Positions 23,931 through 35,379 of a DNA stretch of 64,000 nt are shown piece after piece. Positions within the stretch are counted from its first letter, which is position 1, and each line of letters begins with the position of its first letter. Position numbers and translations under genes: made by a program. This DNA comes from Euonymus europaeus (lineage: Eukaryota > Streptophyta > Magnoliopsida > Celastrales > Celastraceae): the NCBI GenBank assembly GCA_963580455.1, contig OY756971.1, forward strand, positions 12,671,001-12,735,000. Reading direction: 5' to 3'. The notes beneath the pieces are model-generated. The model was not told the origin of the DNA, did no database searches, and saw only the letters and a list, made by a program, of their open reading frames with translations.

Positions 23931-25179
23931 AAAATTGTTTAATATGAGACAAATATGTTAGAAAAAAATTACGAACGTATCGCAAAAGTATCTCAGATGT
24001 ATTACAATAAACTAAAATATTGCCGGAAGAGCAACCAAACACCCAGTTACATCTTCTGGGTTAGAATTGCACATCGACGTATGCAAATACTGGTAAATGT
24101 GCCATGACCAATTATATTTGTTTATTTGGTCCAGGTCTTCGACGTAGTCAATGTATCCCCAGCTAAGCGTCATTGATTCGTTAGGGACAAACAGTGATGC
24201 AAGAAGATAAAGCACCATGAGTCGACATAGGTCATCTTCAGCGTTTGTTTTATTTCCCGCAGCTGATTCCTTTACTTGGGTTGCTATAATTGTTTTTGTC
24301 AACCTGGGAATGAATTTGAATCTCCTCTCAATAAAGGTGCTTGATGAGCCCTTTTTCTGAGGCGTTATGTCAATTGCTTTTTTCCCACCCTCTATTCGGA
24401 AGATGTTCTTGAAATCTTTATATTCAAACTTTCTTGACTGTCCCCCTATTAGGAATGATTCAGTTTCTCTGTTGAAAGATTTCACCAATTGGTACATGTT
24501 ATGATTTGAAAAACCACTGGTTGCTGTGCTTAACTCTTTATTCATTATTGCTTCGATCAGGTTCCAAAATGGAATTTTCTTCATTTTCGCAGTTTGCTTC
24601 TTCTTCAATGAGAGTTCCTCAATTAGACCAACAACCCCCTGGAAGCTTGACCTATAATGGGGTACGATTGATGTTTCTACTTTTTTCCCCTGAATAATGG
24701 TTTAATAACGTGTTAATCATACACGAATCATAAAGGTATCTCATCATTGAACAGGCATCACAAGGGTATCAGAAAGGTATCATGCAACAATATAACTATG
24801 AAAATATTGTCAAAAACTGTACAGGTTTTAGAAAAAGATTGCAGCTCTGATCAGAAATTATCAATAAGAAAGTTGATACCTTTCTTATTAATGTTCTTGC
24901 TAATAACATAACATAACACATAGTGTAATTACATGTTACTTAGAAAAGTATCATATAGCTATCTCAATAATTATATTTCATAAAGGTATCATGCAATAAG
25001 TCATCTTCAAATATCACAGCAAAGGTAGTAGATACATACATTATTCTCATCATTGAACAGGCATCACAAGGATATCAGAAAGGTATCATGCAACAACATA
25101 ACTACAAAAATATTGTCAAAATCTGTACAGGGTTCAGAAAAAGATTTCAGCTCTGATCAGGAACTATCAATAAGAAAGT

Positions 25180-25788
25180 TGATACCTTTGCGATTAAATA
25201 CGGTACAGGGATAAAAACCCACACACTTTTTGTTAATAACATAACATATGGATGAGAAAGGTGATACCTTTCCTACCAATGAAGATGCAGTAGTGGTATC
25301 AATGGTATTACAAGACAGTATTAGAAGCCTTACCATTATCGATTTTGCTAGTCCAATATAATGACAAATGACGGAAACCCTAACTGAATCGGAACTGGTA
25401 CTAGAGCACCCGATATATAAGGATGTCCGTGTAAGGTCGCGTCGGAACAATGTAGTCGCATCGAGAACCGGTCAGAAAATTAACTTCCCTTTCTCGATCG
25501 GAGCAGTCAAGGGAATCGCCGGAATACCTTCGTGATCGTCGTTCTGGAGTTAGGAAACTGAAGATGCAGTTTGAAATCGCGTAACATATGGGTATCACGG
25601 GTCGAATATGGGTATTACGTCTGACAATGGGTATCACGATTTTCTATGTCTCAAAATGAATTTGAATTTTGTGACTCAGGGTTAGTTTCGTCAACCAGCG
25701 AAAATAGTGACTAAAAAAGGAACAAAATTTTCGCGCCAGTCCTTATTGCCTACCTTTTCAATTTCCTGTACCGGCCCACAATTGCCCC
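25180..25788. other. Right end of the MULE, 5' side of the Ulp1 gene
   Basis: Probably the promoter and leader of the protease gene. It holds three ATGGGTAT[C/T]ACG-like repeats at about 20-bp steps (25,592, 25,612, 25,631) and ends in the presumed terminus GCCCC at 25,788. No firm start codon could be chosen. Confidence 0.4.
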
Positions 25789-27020
25789 CTGTAAATTTGA
25801 TTATATTGGGCCCTTGATGCCCGATGATTGCTGCAGTGGAGGAAAATAGACACTTGAAAAGAGGCCCGTTTTTAACCCACGCTCGAGCTCACCAGTGGAA
25901 ATCAAGCATTGAAAAATATCACAAATAAATGACAAGTGTATAAAAATTGTACTTTCTCAAATTTCTTGGGTGAACTCTCTCTCTAGAACTTGCCTCTTTT
26001 TTTACCTAGCAGCCATCGCCGGTGTACGATCGCTGTTTGTAAGGTATGACTCCTTCTCCTTCTATGTTTATAATCTTCTCTGCATCTCCATCAATCGATC
26101 TCATTTTTGTGAACTCATCACTACCCGTCACTCTATCTCTGACTCTTTTGGCACTCCCATGGTCTTCATCAGCCCTTCCCGTTGTCACAATTCCGACAAC
26201 ACAACCTCACCGCCTGAGTTCTCTTTAATCCACCACATCTTGAAGTTGTAAACAGGTATTTCACCAATTTGGTTTAATTTTTTCCTGTCAATTCACTCAT
26301 TTAACGTTTTTCCGTAGCATCTCAGTGAAATATAAATCACCATTATCAGTCGGTGAAGGTTTCCTGATTGGTTCATCTAGTGAGGAAATTGAATATCCTT
26401 TTGAAATAGTGAACCTAAATATATATATCTTTACAATTCTCATGTCTATAACTTTTGGTATGAATTGTTTCACTATTACTTTTTTCCCCTGTTTGTTGCA
26501 AATTCTGCAAATGAGTTAACATGTTGCAACATGGTTTTTCAATTGTCGCTTTCTGTCTGTCAAACTATTCGTGATTTTGAGTTGATTTTCTGGTAATTTT
26601 GGCTTGCTCTGTCAGTATTGAGGATCTGCCAAGTTGTCTACAGCTCTGCCCTACAAAGGTAACTTCTTCTTCTTTGCAAAGGCTGCTTGTTTGATTTCAT
26701 TTGATTTGATAGCGCTATCAAACCATATACATTTAGTGGTCTAGTTAGGTTGATCTAGAGATGGGTTTTGCTCATTTTTCTTTTGGGTTTCGCTTAGTGT
26801 TTACTGGAGTGAATTGAAGGTTGAAATGAACTTGCTCTTTTTCCGACCTCTAGATTTGGTACTGATAATATTTGTTCGATTGTTTTTCTTTCAACAAATG
26901 CTGGCTGATTTACTTGTCTTCTATTTTAGACCTTAAATGCCCTGCCTTTTCTTCCTCCCATTCAAGGAAAAAAGAAGTACTAGATTTCTTCATGATAGTG
27001 ATTAAATTATGCACTAGTTT
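25789..27020. other. Exon-like pieces of an unidentified host sequence
   Basis: The CT-rich leader-like stretch at about 25,970-26,040 is followed by a good donor (TTGTAAGGTATGA). A short piece at about 26,612-26,660 (after TCTGTCAG, before GGTAACTT) could encode 'IEDLPSCLQLCPTK'. I do not recognise the protein. These could be 5' exons of a gene broken by the hAT insertion at 27,025. Confidence 0.3.
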
Positions 27021-27024
27021 GAGG

Positions 27025-27830
27025 CAAGGTTTTAAAACTCGAAAGGCGATTTGAGGCGGTCAAGCTTAGTTGAGGCGAGGCGGTAGCCTCAAGGCGATCG
27101 AGGCGGTCGCCTCATTCCAAACTAAAAAAAACAGGATTCTCAATATATAAAAGCATCCACAATAATCATAACATTGAAAATGTTCATGAAAACATTACAC
27201 ATAATCATCCATAACATAAAAACATAGAATGTCTTAAGAAAAAACATATCCTTAACAATCAAAAATCATCAGAATACTCCAATTCATTTTTATCTAGAGG
27301 CCTAAAATATGGATCAAAAGTTTCATCTCCTTCATCATCCGTGCTGTCATCAATCAAAGAGTCATCGTCAAATCTAGTAGAAAAGTCGTCATCATCACTT
27401 CTCTCATCCACTTCTGGTTCTTCAACTTGTATTTCCTTTCCTTTGCCTAACAAATAATATTAACTAATACTTTAGTTTAGTGATTATATCATTGACATTA
27501 TATAAAATTTAATACATTTTATTTATAAAATTACTTACGTGAAGTTCTTCTCCTTTTCTTGGTTTTTCCAGGTTGACTTGCTTGCGGTAGAAAATCGGGA
27601 GGCACAGGAGTTGCATCAACAACGTTGTTCACACTTGGTTCATCAACACTACATTCTCCATTCACCCATTCATCATCAGAAGGCACATCATTATTGACAA
27701 CCAAAGGATCCTCATCTTCTTTTAGTGCCAATTTCTTCAAGTGTCTAGCTTTTAGCCTTCTATTGTACATAATGTACACCAATGTGTTCAATTTTTAGGT
27801 TGCCAATCGATTTCTCCTCTTTGTATGAAC
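27025..27830 (-). mobile_element. 3' part of an hAT transposon
   Basis: The left end starts CAAGGTTTTAAAACTCG, a usual plant hAT terminus, followed by a GAGGCG-rich subterminal section. Inside is the end of an hAT transposase on minus. No matching right terminus or 8-bp duplication was found, so the rest of the element is deleted or rearranged. Confidence 0.6.
27259..27826 (-). pseudogene. hAT transposase C-terminal (dimerisation) region
   Basis: Exons are 27,826-27,539 and 27,446-27,259, with a GT-AG intron at 27,447-27,538. The translation contains 'HTKRRNRLAT', 'NTLVYIMYNRRLK' and 'SDDEWV', which mark the end of the hAT dimerisation domain. An acidic Asp-rich tail runs to the stop at 27,259. 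There is one in-frame TAA before 'KLNTLVY'. The catalytic part and the BED finger are absent. The family call is from these motifs and is fairly sure. Confidence 0.7.
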
Positions 27831-29580
27831 CTACAAAATATTCAAGGAAATACATAAATTGATTTATCATTAAATAGTGAGTGTAATGCATTCAGACCTT
27901 GTGTAAATTTTTAAATGTTTTGTACAAATGAACTTTTCGAATATAACATAGTTTTGTGATCTAAATTTTGTTTAAATTGACAGAGATTTGAGCACTTCAA
28001 TTTTCTCCCGGAGGCTGTGCGACAACGCGGCTATGCGTGAATGAGAACAACCTTGACCCATGCAACCTTCAAGGCAGGTTCAATGAGGAAGTTGAAGTGG
28101 GAGAAAATGAGGAGAATTGATAGTATGAGCCAAGAGTTCCAAGGTTATTTTACTGTCATGTTCTGTATACGTATACCTGTATACCATGGACATGCTACGT
28201 AACAAGTACTAAAAAATATTTTTTTTTATAATAATTCACACCATTATCGACTTTGTTTGGTAATGATGTGGGAGATGCACTTTTTTCCCTTTAGGTAATT
28301 GGTTACTTATTATGATGTGTGAGACAAACAAATTTTTTTGCTTTTCTTTGGTCTGTTGCTTTGTGGAACTTTTTTTTTCATTAGTAGGATTGTTGTATAA
28401 TGATGCTTGGACTATTGCTTCTTCTTTGGTCATGATGCATTCATATCCTTTTTATGGTTCCGATTGTTTAGGAGCTCCTAGTTGGTTTGTTCTACATACT
28501 GATTACTTTATTTAGCTACTGGACACTTTTCTACTCTTTGTGAGCACCTCAGCTATAATGCATGAGAGATTAAATCTGCTAGCAGTCAATATTGACGTTT
28601 ACACCGAGAAAGATTATTAAAGTTACTATTCTTTTTTAAAAATAAAAAGATTTATTAGGGCACAGAGTAGAGATTATATAGTTTCAAGAATTATAGTGTC
28701 AAGAACATTGTTACGAAAGGAAGTATAGTTCTTAAAGTATCTAGACTCAAAAATAATTTCACCAAAGCCTTCACATTTTTTCACAATATCTTCATTTGAT
28801 TCAAACCTTGAGGCTAAAAGTCATATTGCTCCCAATGGATAAATGTCCACAATTCAATCTCAATATATCGTATACATTTGCAGTCAGCACTGATAAAATA
28901 GATCTCATGAAAGTTGATACTTTACTCCCGGATCAACTTTATATTTTTTGGCCCTAAATCCAACTACAGCTAGAAATGGGGTTGAGGTGAATGATTATCT
29001 CTGAGGATGAAGTTAAGAAATTTGAACTGTGAGTTTCACTACATGATACGCAAAAGCATAGTGGTTGATTAGCCACAAAAGAAAATTGATAACACCAGCC
29101 TTAGACAGACCATATAACTTCTCAAGTAAACCACAACCGACATCATAACTGCTGATGATCAATATAGATTGATATTTCACTTGCAACCAGAACTCATCAC
29201 AAACTTCCTATCGGTTAAATGGTAAATGGTGCATTACATATCACATTGAACAACTTTTATTTGTAACGATACCCTAAAATGACAACAGGACCAATACTTA
29301 TGGGGTTCTACATAATTTAATAAGGGAGCATAATTCACCTGCAAGCAAGCTACAGTCACGTCATCGGCATCTCAAATCTATCCATTGTCTGCAAAAAAAT
29401 TATTGAACTCAGAAAACAAATCTAAATAGCTGACATCAACGCATGATTAAATGAAACAAGTGCGTATAAATTATGTAGTGATACCCCTAAAAATGTTCTA
29501 AATGTGGTCCATAAGGTCTCCTCATAGGTGAGAGTTGACACTGCTATCCCTCACATGCTGCATTTGCTAACTAATGTAGG
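27831..29580. other. No recognised gene
   Basis: The AG-GATTTG-like piece at 27,986-28,040 ('RFEHFNFLPEAVRQRGYA') looks exon-like but is unidentified. The rest is AT-rich with short open frames only. Confidence 0.3.
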
Positions 29581-29589
29581 TTCCCAACC

Positions 29590-30712
29590 ACCCCTCATTG
29601 TGCCTAAGCAAATGCTTGGGAATTTTCTCTCATAACTCTGGTTGCCACGCGACAATATCAATGTGTCTCATATCTTCAATTATCATATTATGTAATATGA
29701 CACAATATTGCATGATATTTTTTAGGGTCACGATATCCCAAAACCTCACATGCCCTCTCGACATGCTTCCTCACCCCTTCCTGGCACCTTGCAAATAACT
29801 TCTCTTTTTCAGTCCAAGGATGCTTGATTGACTGAATCAAAGTGGCATAATGAGGGTATATGTAGTTCGTCAGATAATATGAAACGTCACATGTCGTTCC
29901 ATTAACCACATAAGGAGTGTAAGGGGTTTGACATTTAATGAATCGATCAATAAGGGTGAATGATCAAGTACGAAAATGTGATTGTATGTACCAGCAATCT
30001 CGAAGAAAGCATGCCAAATCCAAAGGTTGCAGGATGCCACAGCCTCAAGTATCAATGTGGGCCGTCCTTTGTGACCGACAAACTGTCCACGTCAAGCTGT
30101 GGGGCAATTACGCCACTCCCAATGCATACAGTCCAGCGAACCAATCATATCAAGAAAACCATGAGTCTTGTTCTCTGCTAATAAACGATTGATGTCGGTC
30201 TTGTTTGGGGCTCGTAGAAACTACTCCTAGTATACGCTAATGATGGATTCAGAAAACATTCGTATTGTTTCTATAGTAGTGGTTTGTGCAATCATGAGTG
30301 CATCATCCTCTCTGTCGATTGGACTGCCACATGGTAGAACCCGTAAAGCAGTGATCATCTTTTGGATTGAAGATAATCCAGGCCTACCCACTGCATCATA
30401 TGAGAATCTAAAATATGGCTCAGTCTCTTCTAAATCTCTACGAATTCTATTAAATAATTCTCGACGCATTCGAAATCTGTGACAGAACAAGTTCGGTGGG
30501 TACATACAGTTGTGTGTGAAATACTTCTGAACGAGATCATTGTGTGCTTGTAGTCGATCCCTCCTAATGAATGTGCATTTGCAAATCCTCGGGGGCTCGA
30601 GTTGACTAGCTTCTTCAACAATGTGTTCTAACATCACTATATCTCCAACTTCTTGGTTGATGAATTCTTCCATAAGATGCATACCATTATGCCAACTTGG
30701 ACCACTAGACAT
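29590..30712 (-). pseudogene. PIF/Harbinger transposase (HARBI1/ALP1-like), broken
   Basis: The N-terminal half (30,712-30,227) has 'HRFRMRRELFNRI' and 'LRVLPCGSPID'. The middle has 'IGSLDCMHWEW', with the first catalytic Asp, then 'RGQF.GHKGRPTLILEAVASCNLWIWHAFF' and 'LDHSPL'. The C-terminal part has 'YYLTNYIYPHYATLIQSI' and 'QEGVRKHVERA'. This is the standard plant Harbinger DDE transposase order. Damage includes a TGA in place of the residue after 'NCPTA' and a frame change near 29,910-29,940. It lies on minus; 3-bp duplications and TIRs could not be fixed by eye. Confidence 0.8.
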
Positions 30713-30759
30713 TTTTTTACTTCTTTTGAATGTCCTCAATAACAAGTATCTGCAAATTC

Positions 30760-32929
30760 AAATAGCCTACATTTTTTAAAAAATTATTGTATTATCATCA
30801 ATATGCAACATTGTATCATTTCAATAACACATTCTAGAATGATTGACATCCCAAATACATGGAATTAATTATTTTTAATATTCATCCTGCAAGTCAATTA
30901 GCCCCTCTCTTCTCCTCTCCTACCTCCGAGATTTATAATTGTGAAAAATGATTTAAACATTTAATCTACAAGCTTGCAAGATACAACACAATATCACTAT
31001 ATTATCTTCAAATCAGTCTTACCTATACTTGAGACATCATCTTCTTCTCTTGGCCGGCCAATACTACCCAGCAGTGTAGTTTCACTCAAGAATGAACATT
31101 GCTGTTCTGCCAACGTGTGCGAGAGTTAAGACCCACGAGATGCTTGACTCAGTAAAAGTGGACTCTTTAAAAGTAGATGCCTATCTCTTCTCGACTGCCT
31201 ATATACATTGAAAAACTAGACTTTGTCTCAATGAAATGGGAGAGACAATTAACAGTGAAGTGGGAGAGACAATCAATAGCGAAATTGTAGCAGAGTATTG
31301 GTTCATTTTGTGTTGGAGCCTATAACATTCCAAAAGTTCTAACCATTGGGGATTTACTACAAGTGAGTGAGTGACACGTAAGATTAACACTGGTTCTAGG
31401 AGAGTATATATATATATATATATATAAGAACCCGTTCAAGTAGGTGTCGTCATCGGGCCGGCCCAGCCCGAGAATATTAGGCCCAGGCCCGACCTTGGCC
31501 CAAGCCCGATAACCTTTTTTCGGCTTTGGGCCGGGCTCGGGCCGGGCCCAAGGTTATTTTGGTTTGAAATTTATGTGATTTTGAGGTTCTATACTTAAAG
31601 TTATACTTGCTGAAACTTATGCCGTATATGAGTACTTCTTAATGGTATTTGAGCATCTCCTCGTGTTAATGACATGTTGAAATCGTGATGTAAATGAAGA
31701 ATAACTTGTGCACATGGCCATCCCTAACTCTGGCCTGGTTAAGGGGATTTTTTGATTCTACCATCAAACACCTGTCAAATGTCAAGGAGAAGTAGACTCC
31801 CTACATTGGATGGGTGATACCATATTGATCTCTTTGACAAAGGTGCATACGGGTGGTGATTTTTCCCTACAAACCGAATCGACGGACTCGGGGAAAATCG
31901 TAGTGGAGAATCAAAAATACTTTCCATGGGGGAAAGGATGTGGAGTTAACACGGTTGGGGAATGTGGTTTATTTTCATTACCCTATTTAATTTTAAGTTT
32001 TCCTTATATTGAACTCCGAAGCTTTATTCTTATATTTCCGCAAAGTTTTCTTGAAATTGAGTTTGCATGTACATGGGTACTTTGAATTTGTTTTACATAT
32101 ATCTGTTTTAACTAAAAAGGTTTATTTTTTTTTTAATATTAGCAAGACTAATCCTCCTACATGTTTTTCATACATGTAGATCCGGGACAGGAATGAAATG
32201 GTGAACTGTGCAACTCTTATTGCTATTTTTATGTTTGGACTTATTTCAAAAAATTTGTAATCGGATTACTATGATAAGGACATGGGAACTACTTAGATGC
32301 ATGATTTGTAATAAATACTTTGGAAATACATGATGATTAGTCCTCCAATTAGGCTTACGGTAGTTCAACTTGTGCCGAAAAGTCAAGAACCCTGAGTGAA
32401 GGTGGAGTGTTACAGAGCCAAAAGCATTTGCAGTAGGTTTAAAGTAGTTGCAATTGCTTTTAATTCTGGAGCCCTATTTTGATAAATTATTTATATAAAT
32501 TCACACGGAAATTAGAGCAATAACTAAGTCTTGGTATTATTTTAATTATAAAATTCAGACCCAATTTATAGCAATAATTAACTCAACGGAATTTATTTAG
32601 TTAATAAAAATATGCTCAAATTTCATGATGTATTTATTTTTAAATCGCATAATTTAACATAGTAGAAAATAAAAAATAGAAAAAGTTTTAGGTAAATATT
32701 AGAAAATAAAGTTAGTTTGATAGTTATTTTTAATTGATATTTGAAGTACTTGAATTTATAGTGCGAAAATTTGATATATTAGATTGCATGGAAATCGACA
32801 GAGTTGTATAGCATGACTTAACTTGCATTGCACTTGCCCTTGAACTCCTTGCTAGGTGTCAGCTAGATGGTGACACCAAGACTGAAGTAGGACAGCAATA
32901 CGGGGTGAAGAAGCAAAGTGGGTTTAATC
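30760..32929. other. Intergenic, no gene recognised; GC-rich inverted block at 31,440-31,560
   Basis: A (TA)n run lies at about 31,407-31,426. The block at 31,440-31,560 is made of GGCCCG/CGGGCC words that pair with each other (for example CCTTGGCCC against GGGCCCAAGG), typical of a non-autonomous hairpin-forming element. The stretch next to DAD1 (32,400-32,929) is AT-rich and probably contains its promoter; I cannot point to a sure TATA box. Confidence 0.45.
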
Positions 32930-35128
32930 ATGGCGAGATCGACCAGCAAGGATGCCCAAGACGTCTTACATACTCTTCGATCTGCTTATGCCGCCACGCC
33001 TACCTCCCTCCCTCGAGGCCATTCTCTGCTATATGATGTAGATGCAAACCTAATCCCTGTTGATTCAACAGAATACCATGGACAAAGGAAAGCAAATACA
33101 GATAAATCCTGTTGATCTTAAAAGATAACCAGGTAGGCGTGCACCATAGTGACGGTCAATCTCTCATTCACCAAAAAACTACCATTCCAAAACCACCAAC
33201 GAACTACAAAACCCTACAGCAAAGGGGCCGGGCCACACAACACAAGGCCAGAAACAAACAAAAGCCCACACAAAGGCCATAACAGAAGCCTGAAACAAAC
33301 CAAAGAAAGAAATAACGAAGCCTAAAATATACAACATAACAGAAATAACTAAGATGTCCAACGATCAAATTTGTCCATATACAGAGCTGCTGCACGATCG
33401 ACATCACTATATATTTACACAGTTCTTCTTCACTTTCAGATTGAATTTCTCAATTTATCGCAAAATGTCTTTCTGCTATTACAGATCATCGATATCTATG
33501 TCATCTTCGCCATCTTCACTGCTCTGATTCAGGTATTATGGGTTTTTGATGGATCTATTCTTCCATTTAGAAGCACAATAATTGCTGGTTGGGTTTATGT
33601 GGTTTGGGGGAAGGTCATAAGACGCTGTGGGTGTTGTTTTCAATTTATTTCAGGAATTTAGAGTTCATAGGGTTTATCTGCTGCATAAGAAGGATGCTAT
33701 TGAGATCTCTGTGGTAATAGTTTAAATGATCATACCACTAAAAGGAACTTTGCCGCTTTAGGAGAACTGTTGTAATGGTGAAGGGGAGTGAAAGTCGATG
33801 CTACTGCACTTTATCCTTATTGGATTGTAGTTTGCAATGGTGCTCAAAGGAAATCAATTACGGGACCTATTGTACAATGATTGACGAGTAATGCTACAGA
33901 CCACCCCAACCCATGTGTCATGCGAAAATGAAATAGCCATTGATTATAAAAACACATTTTGTAATTGTGGTGAACCTGCTTGGTGCCTAGGTATAAAATT
34001 ATTTTCCTATAAAAAAGAGATTATAAAGACACACGCAGGCCCCTGAATATCCAACACTTCACATGGATTAGGTGTAAAATATGGGTCTCGAGCATCTTCC
34101 ATTGTATGACTATTCAGATGAACTATTTGGGATGTTGAGTAACTATTTTTCAGAATTTTTTTTTATCGTCTGAGTACTATGGTTTTTGTAACTCAGTTAG
34201 ATCTACGATTTGAAGGTGAGATTGTGGCTCAGTGTTAGAGTTGCATTAGAGTTGCAGGGGCCAACTTGGAAGTCATAAATTCAATTCTTGGAAACCTCTC
34301 CAATCCACATATTGTGTTGAGATAACGTCTCCACACATCCTGCCAATCCTCTAACCCGCTCATTGTGGGAGCTTCTCATTTTCTTTCTGGGATGTGGAAT
34401 TTGAACAATCGGGTAGTCTGGTGAGGAGCTAACCACCGAACCAGTGGTGCTCTTCAAAATCATGTAGTCTTATGTTCTTGTAGTGTGATATTTAATGTTT
34501 TAGACTTTTAGTAAATTCATTTTTGTGATTCTTCCAAATAATAGTGCCCCTGCTGCCAATGAGCAGGTGGTTTACATGGCGGTTGTTGGCTCATTCCCAT
34601 TCAACTCTTTTCTTTCAGGAGTTCTTTCGTGTGTAGGAACAGCAGTCCTTGCAGGTAAATGGACAATGTAATATAACTTAATGAGGTGGAAATTCGTGTG
34701 ATTTGGAATTTTTTTCTAAGATTGATTCACTTTGGTTGCAGTCTGTCTTCGTATTCAGGTGAACAAAGAAAACAAGGAATTTAAGGTATTCTTGTTTTGT
34801 GGACTTCATTTCTTTTTAAGTGGAAAGGTTGACAAGATGAAATTCATTTCTTAACGTCATCACTGCAAATGATTCAACAGATTTAATGCCACGTCCCTTT
34901 GCCTTTTCCCTATCAATGCACTCATTCCTATTTTTATTTTTACAAATGAATCTGCATGCATGGAACTTTGTTTCTACTTCAGCTCCATTGCTTCCCTTGA
35001 TGGTTCATTTGATATCAGTTCATGTCATGTCTTTCAAATTGCAGGATTTGCCACCTGAGCGTGCTTTTGCAGATTTTCTTCTCTGCAACTTGGTTCTTCA
35101 TTTGGTCATTACGAATTTCCTTGGATAA
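32930..35128 (+). CDS. DAD1: DAD1, oligosaccharyltransferase subunit (exon 1 junction unclear)
   Basis: DAD1 is a small integral ER membrane subunit of the oligosaccharyltransferase that N-glycosylates proteins and is needed for cell survival. Five exons match plant DAD1 (about 115 residues) nearly residue for residue: 32,930-33,010 ('[20 protein letters not shown]'), 33,485-33,532 ('[16 protein letters not shown]'), 34,567-34,654 ('[14 protein letters not shown]...'), 34,742-34,785 ('[15 protein letters not shown]') and 35,045-35,128 ('[11 protein letters not shown]...NFLG', TAA). The last four have GT-AG borders in the correct phase. The odd point is the end of exon 1. The usual final lysine codon plus GT is absent after 'TPTSL' and the frame runs on into unrelated sequence. 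Either a distant donor is used or the copy is disabled. Confidence 0.88.
33110..33400 (-). other. Possible LINE 3'-end fragment within DAD1 intron 1
   Basis: Read on minus, the stretch has the G/T-rich, 'GTGTGGGCTTTTG'-like character of plant LINE 3' tails and ends near 'CCTGGTTATCTTTTAAG'. The assignment rests on composition only. Confidence 0.25.
34222..34470 (+). repeat. tRNA-derived SINE-like sequence in DAD1 intron 2
   Basis: An A-box-like 'TGGCTCAGTGTTAGAG' is followed about 50 bp later by a B-box-like 'AATTCAATTCTTGG' and a body with 'TGTGGGAGCTTCTC'. This is the layout of plant Au-type SINEs. GTTAGAGTTGCA is duplicated near the start. It lies between DAD1 exons 2 and 3. Confidence 0.5.
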
Positions 35129-35379
35129 TTATGAGCCTTTGGTCTGTTGGAATAGGTCTAATGCCATTGACCAGCAATTTTCTTTGTTTATGAGTTGAAC
35201 TTTATGATGCAGTTTGTGTTAAATGTGGAATTGAAATAGGGATTTTTGTGATTAATACTCTATTTCCTGAAATTTGTATTGCTACATGTTTCAATTAAAC
35301 AAAAACTTCCCTGAGTTGGTTTATATGCAACCTTATTACGCTACGTTATAGAAAACAATAATAACTAGGTAGTAACCTG

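Larger units (their letters stand above)
20315..24689 (-). pseudogene. Ulp1-type (C48-like) cysteine protease gene carried by the MULE
   Basis: A many-exon gene on minus, 5' to 3' from 24,689 down. The first recognised exon (24,689 to about 24,015) encodes a domain seen in MULE-borne Ulp1 proteins ('RLMVLYLLASLF', 'YVDDLD'-like 'YVEDLDQINKYNW'). Then come an acidic low-complexity exon and a coiled-coil segment (to 23,152), exons 23,074-22,994 and 22,905-22,771, five mini-exons (22,673-21,958), a basic Lys/Arg-rich exon (21,873-21,482) and exons 21,388-21,298, 21,210-21,100, 21,024-20,772, 20,685-20,546 and 20,459-20,315. The catalytic set is visible: His in 'NHW' with Asp in 'TFDS' (exon 21,024-20,772), Gln in 'CPQQ', Cys in 'VDCG'. 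Such enzymes process SUMO-like modifiers. Damage: an in-frame TAG at 23,467-23,469 and a frame change at the T5 run 20,945-20,949. The most 5' exons and one splice site near 23,950 are unclear. Confidence 0.82.
14661..25788. mobile_element. 11-kb Mutator-like element with transposase and Ulp1-type protease genes
   Basis: The proposed ends are GGGGAAATTG on the left and, reverse-complemented, GGGGCAATTG on the right. They are flanked by 9-mers CTGGAAATG (14,652-14,660) and CTGTAAATT (25,789-25,797), a 7/9 target duplication of the length typical of MULEs. Degenerate terminal similarity seems to extend inward (a 'GAC.(G)ACT.ACCCT' block about 130 bp in on both sides). Inside are a MULE transposase on + and an Ulp1-type protease gene on -, convergent. 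The arrangement resembles the Kaonashi-type MULEs known from Arabidopsis and other plants, which carry ULP1-like genes. A solo LTR is nested between the genes. Gene content is sure; exact ends are moderate. Confidence 0.7.

Noticed and set aside
23633..23947. Serine-rich frame opposite the acidic exon
   Set aside because: It is the antisense shadow of GAT/GAA codons in the Ulp1 gene.
33371..33661. 96-residue frame overlapping DAD1 exon 2
   Set aside because: It only passes through exon 2 and runs into intron sequence; the conserved part is the DAD1 exon alone.
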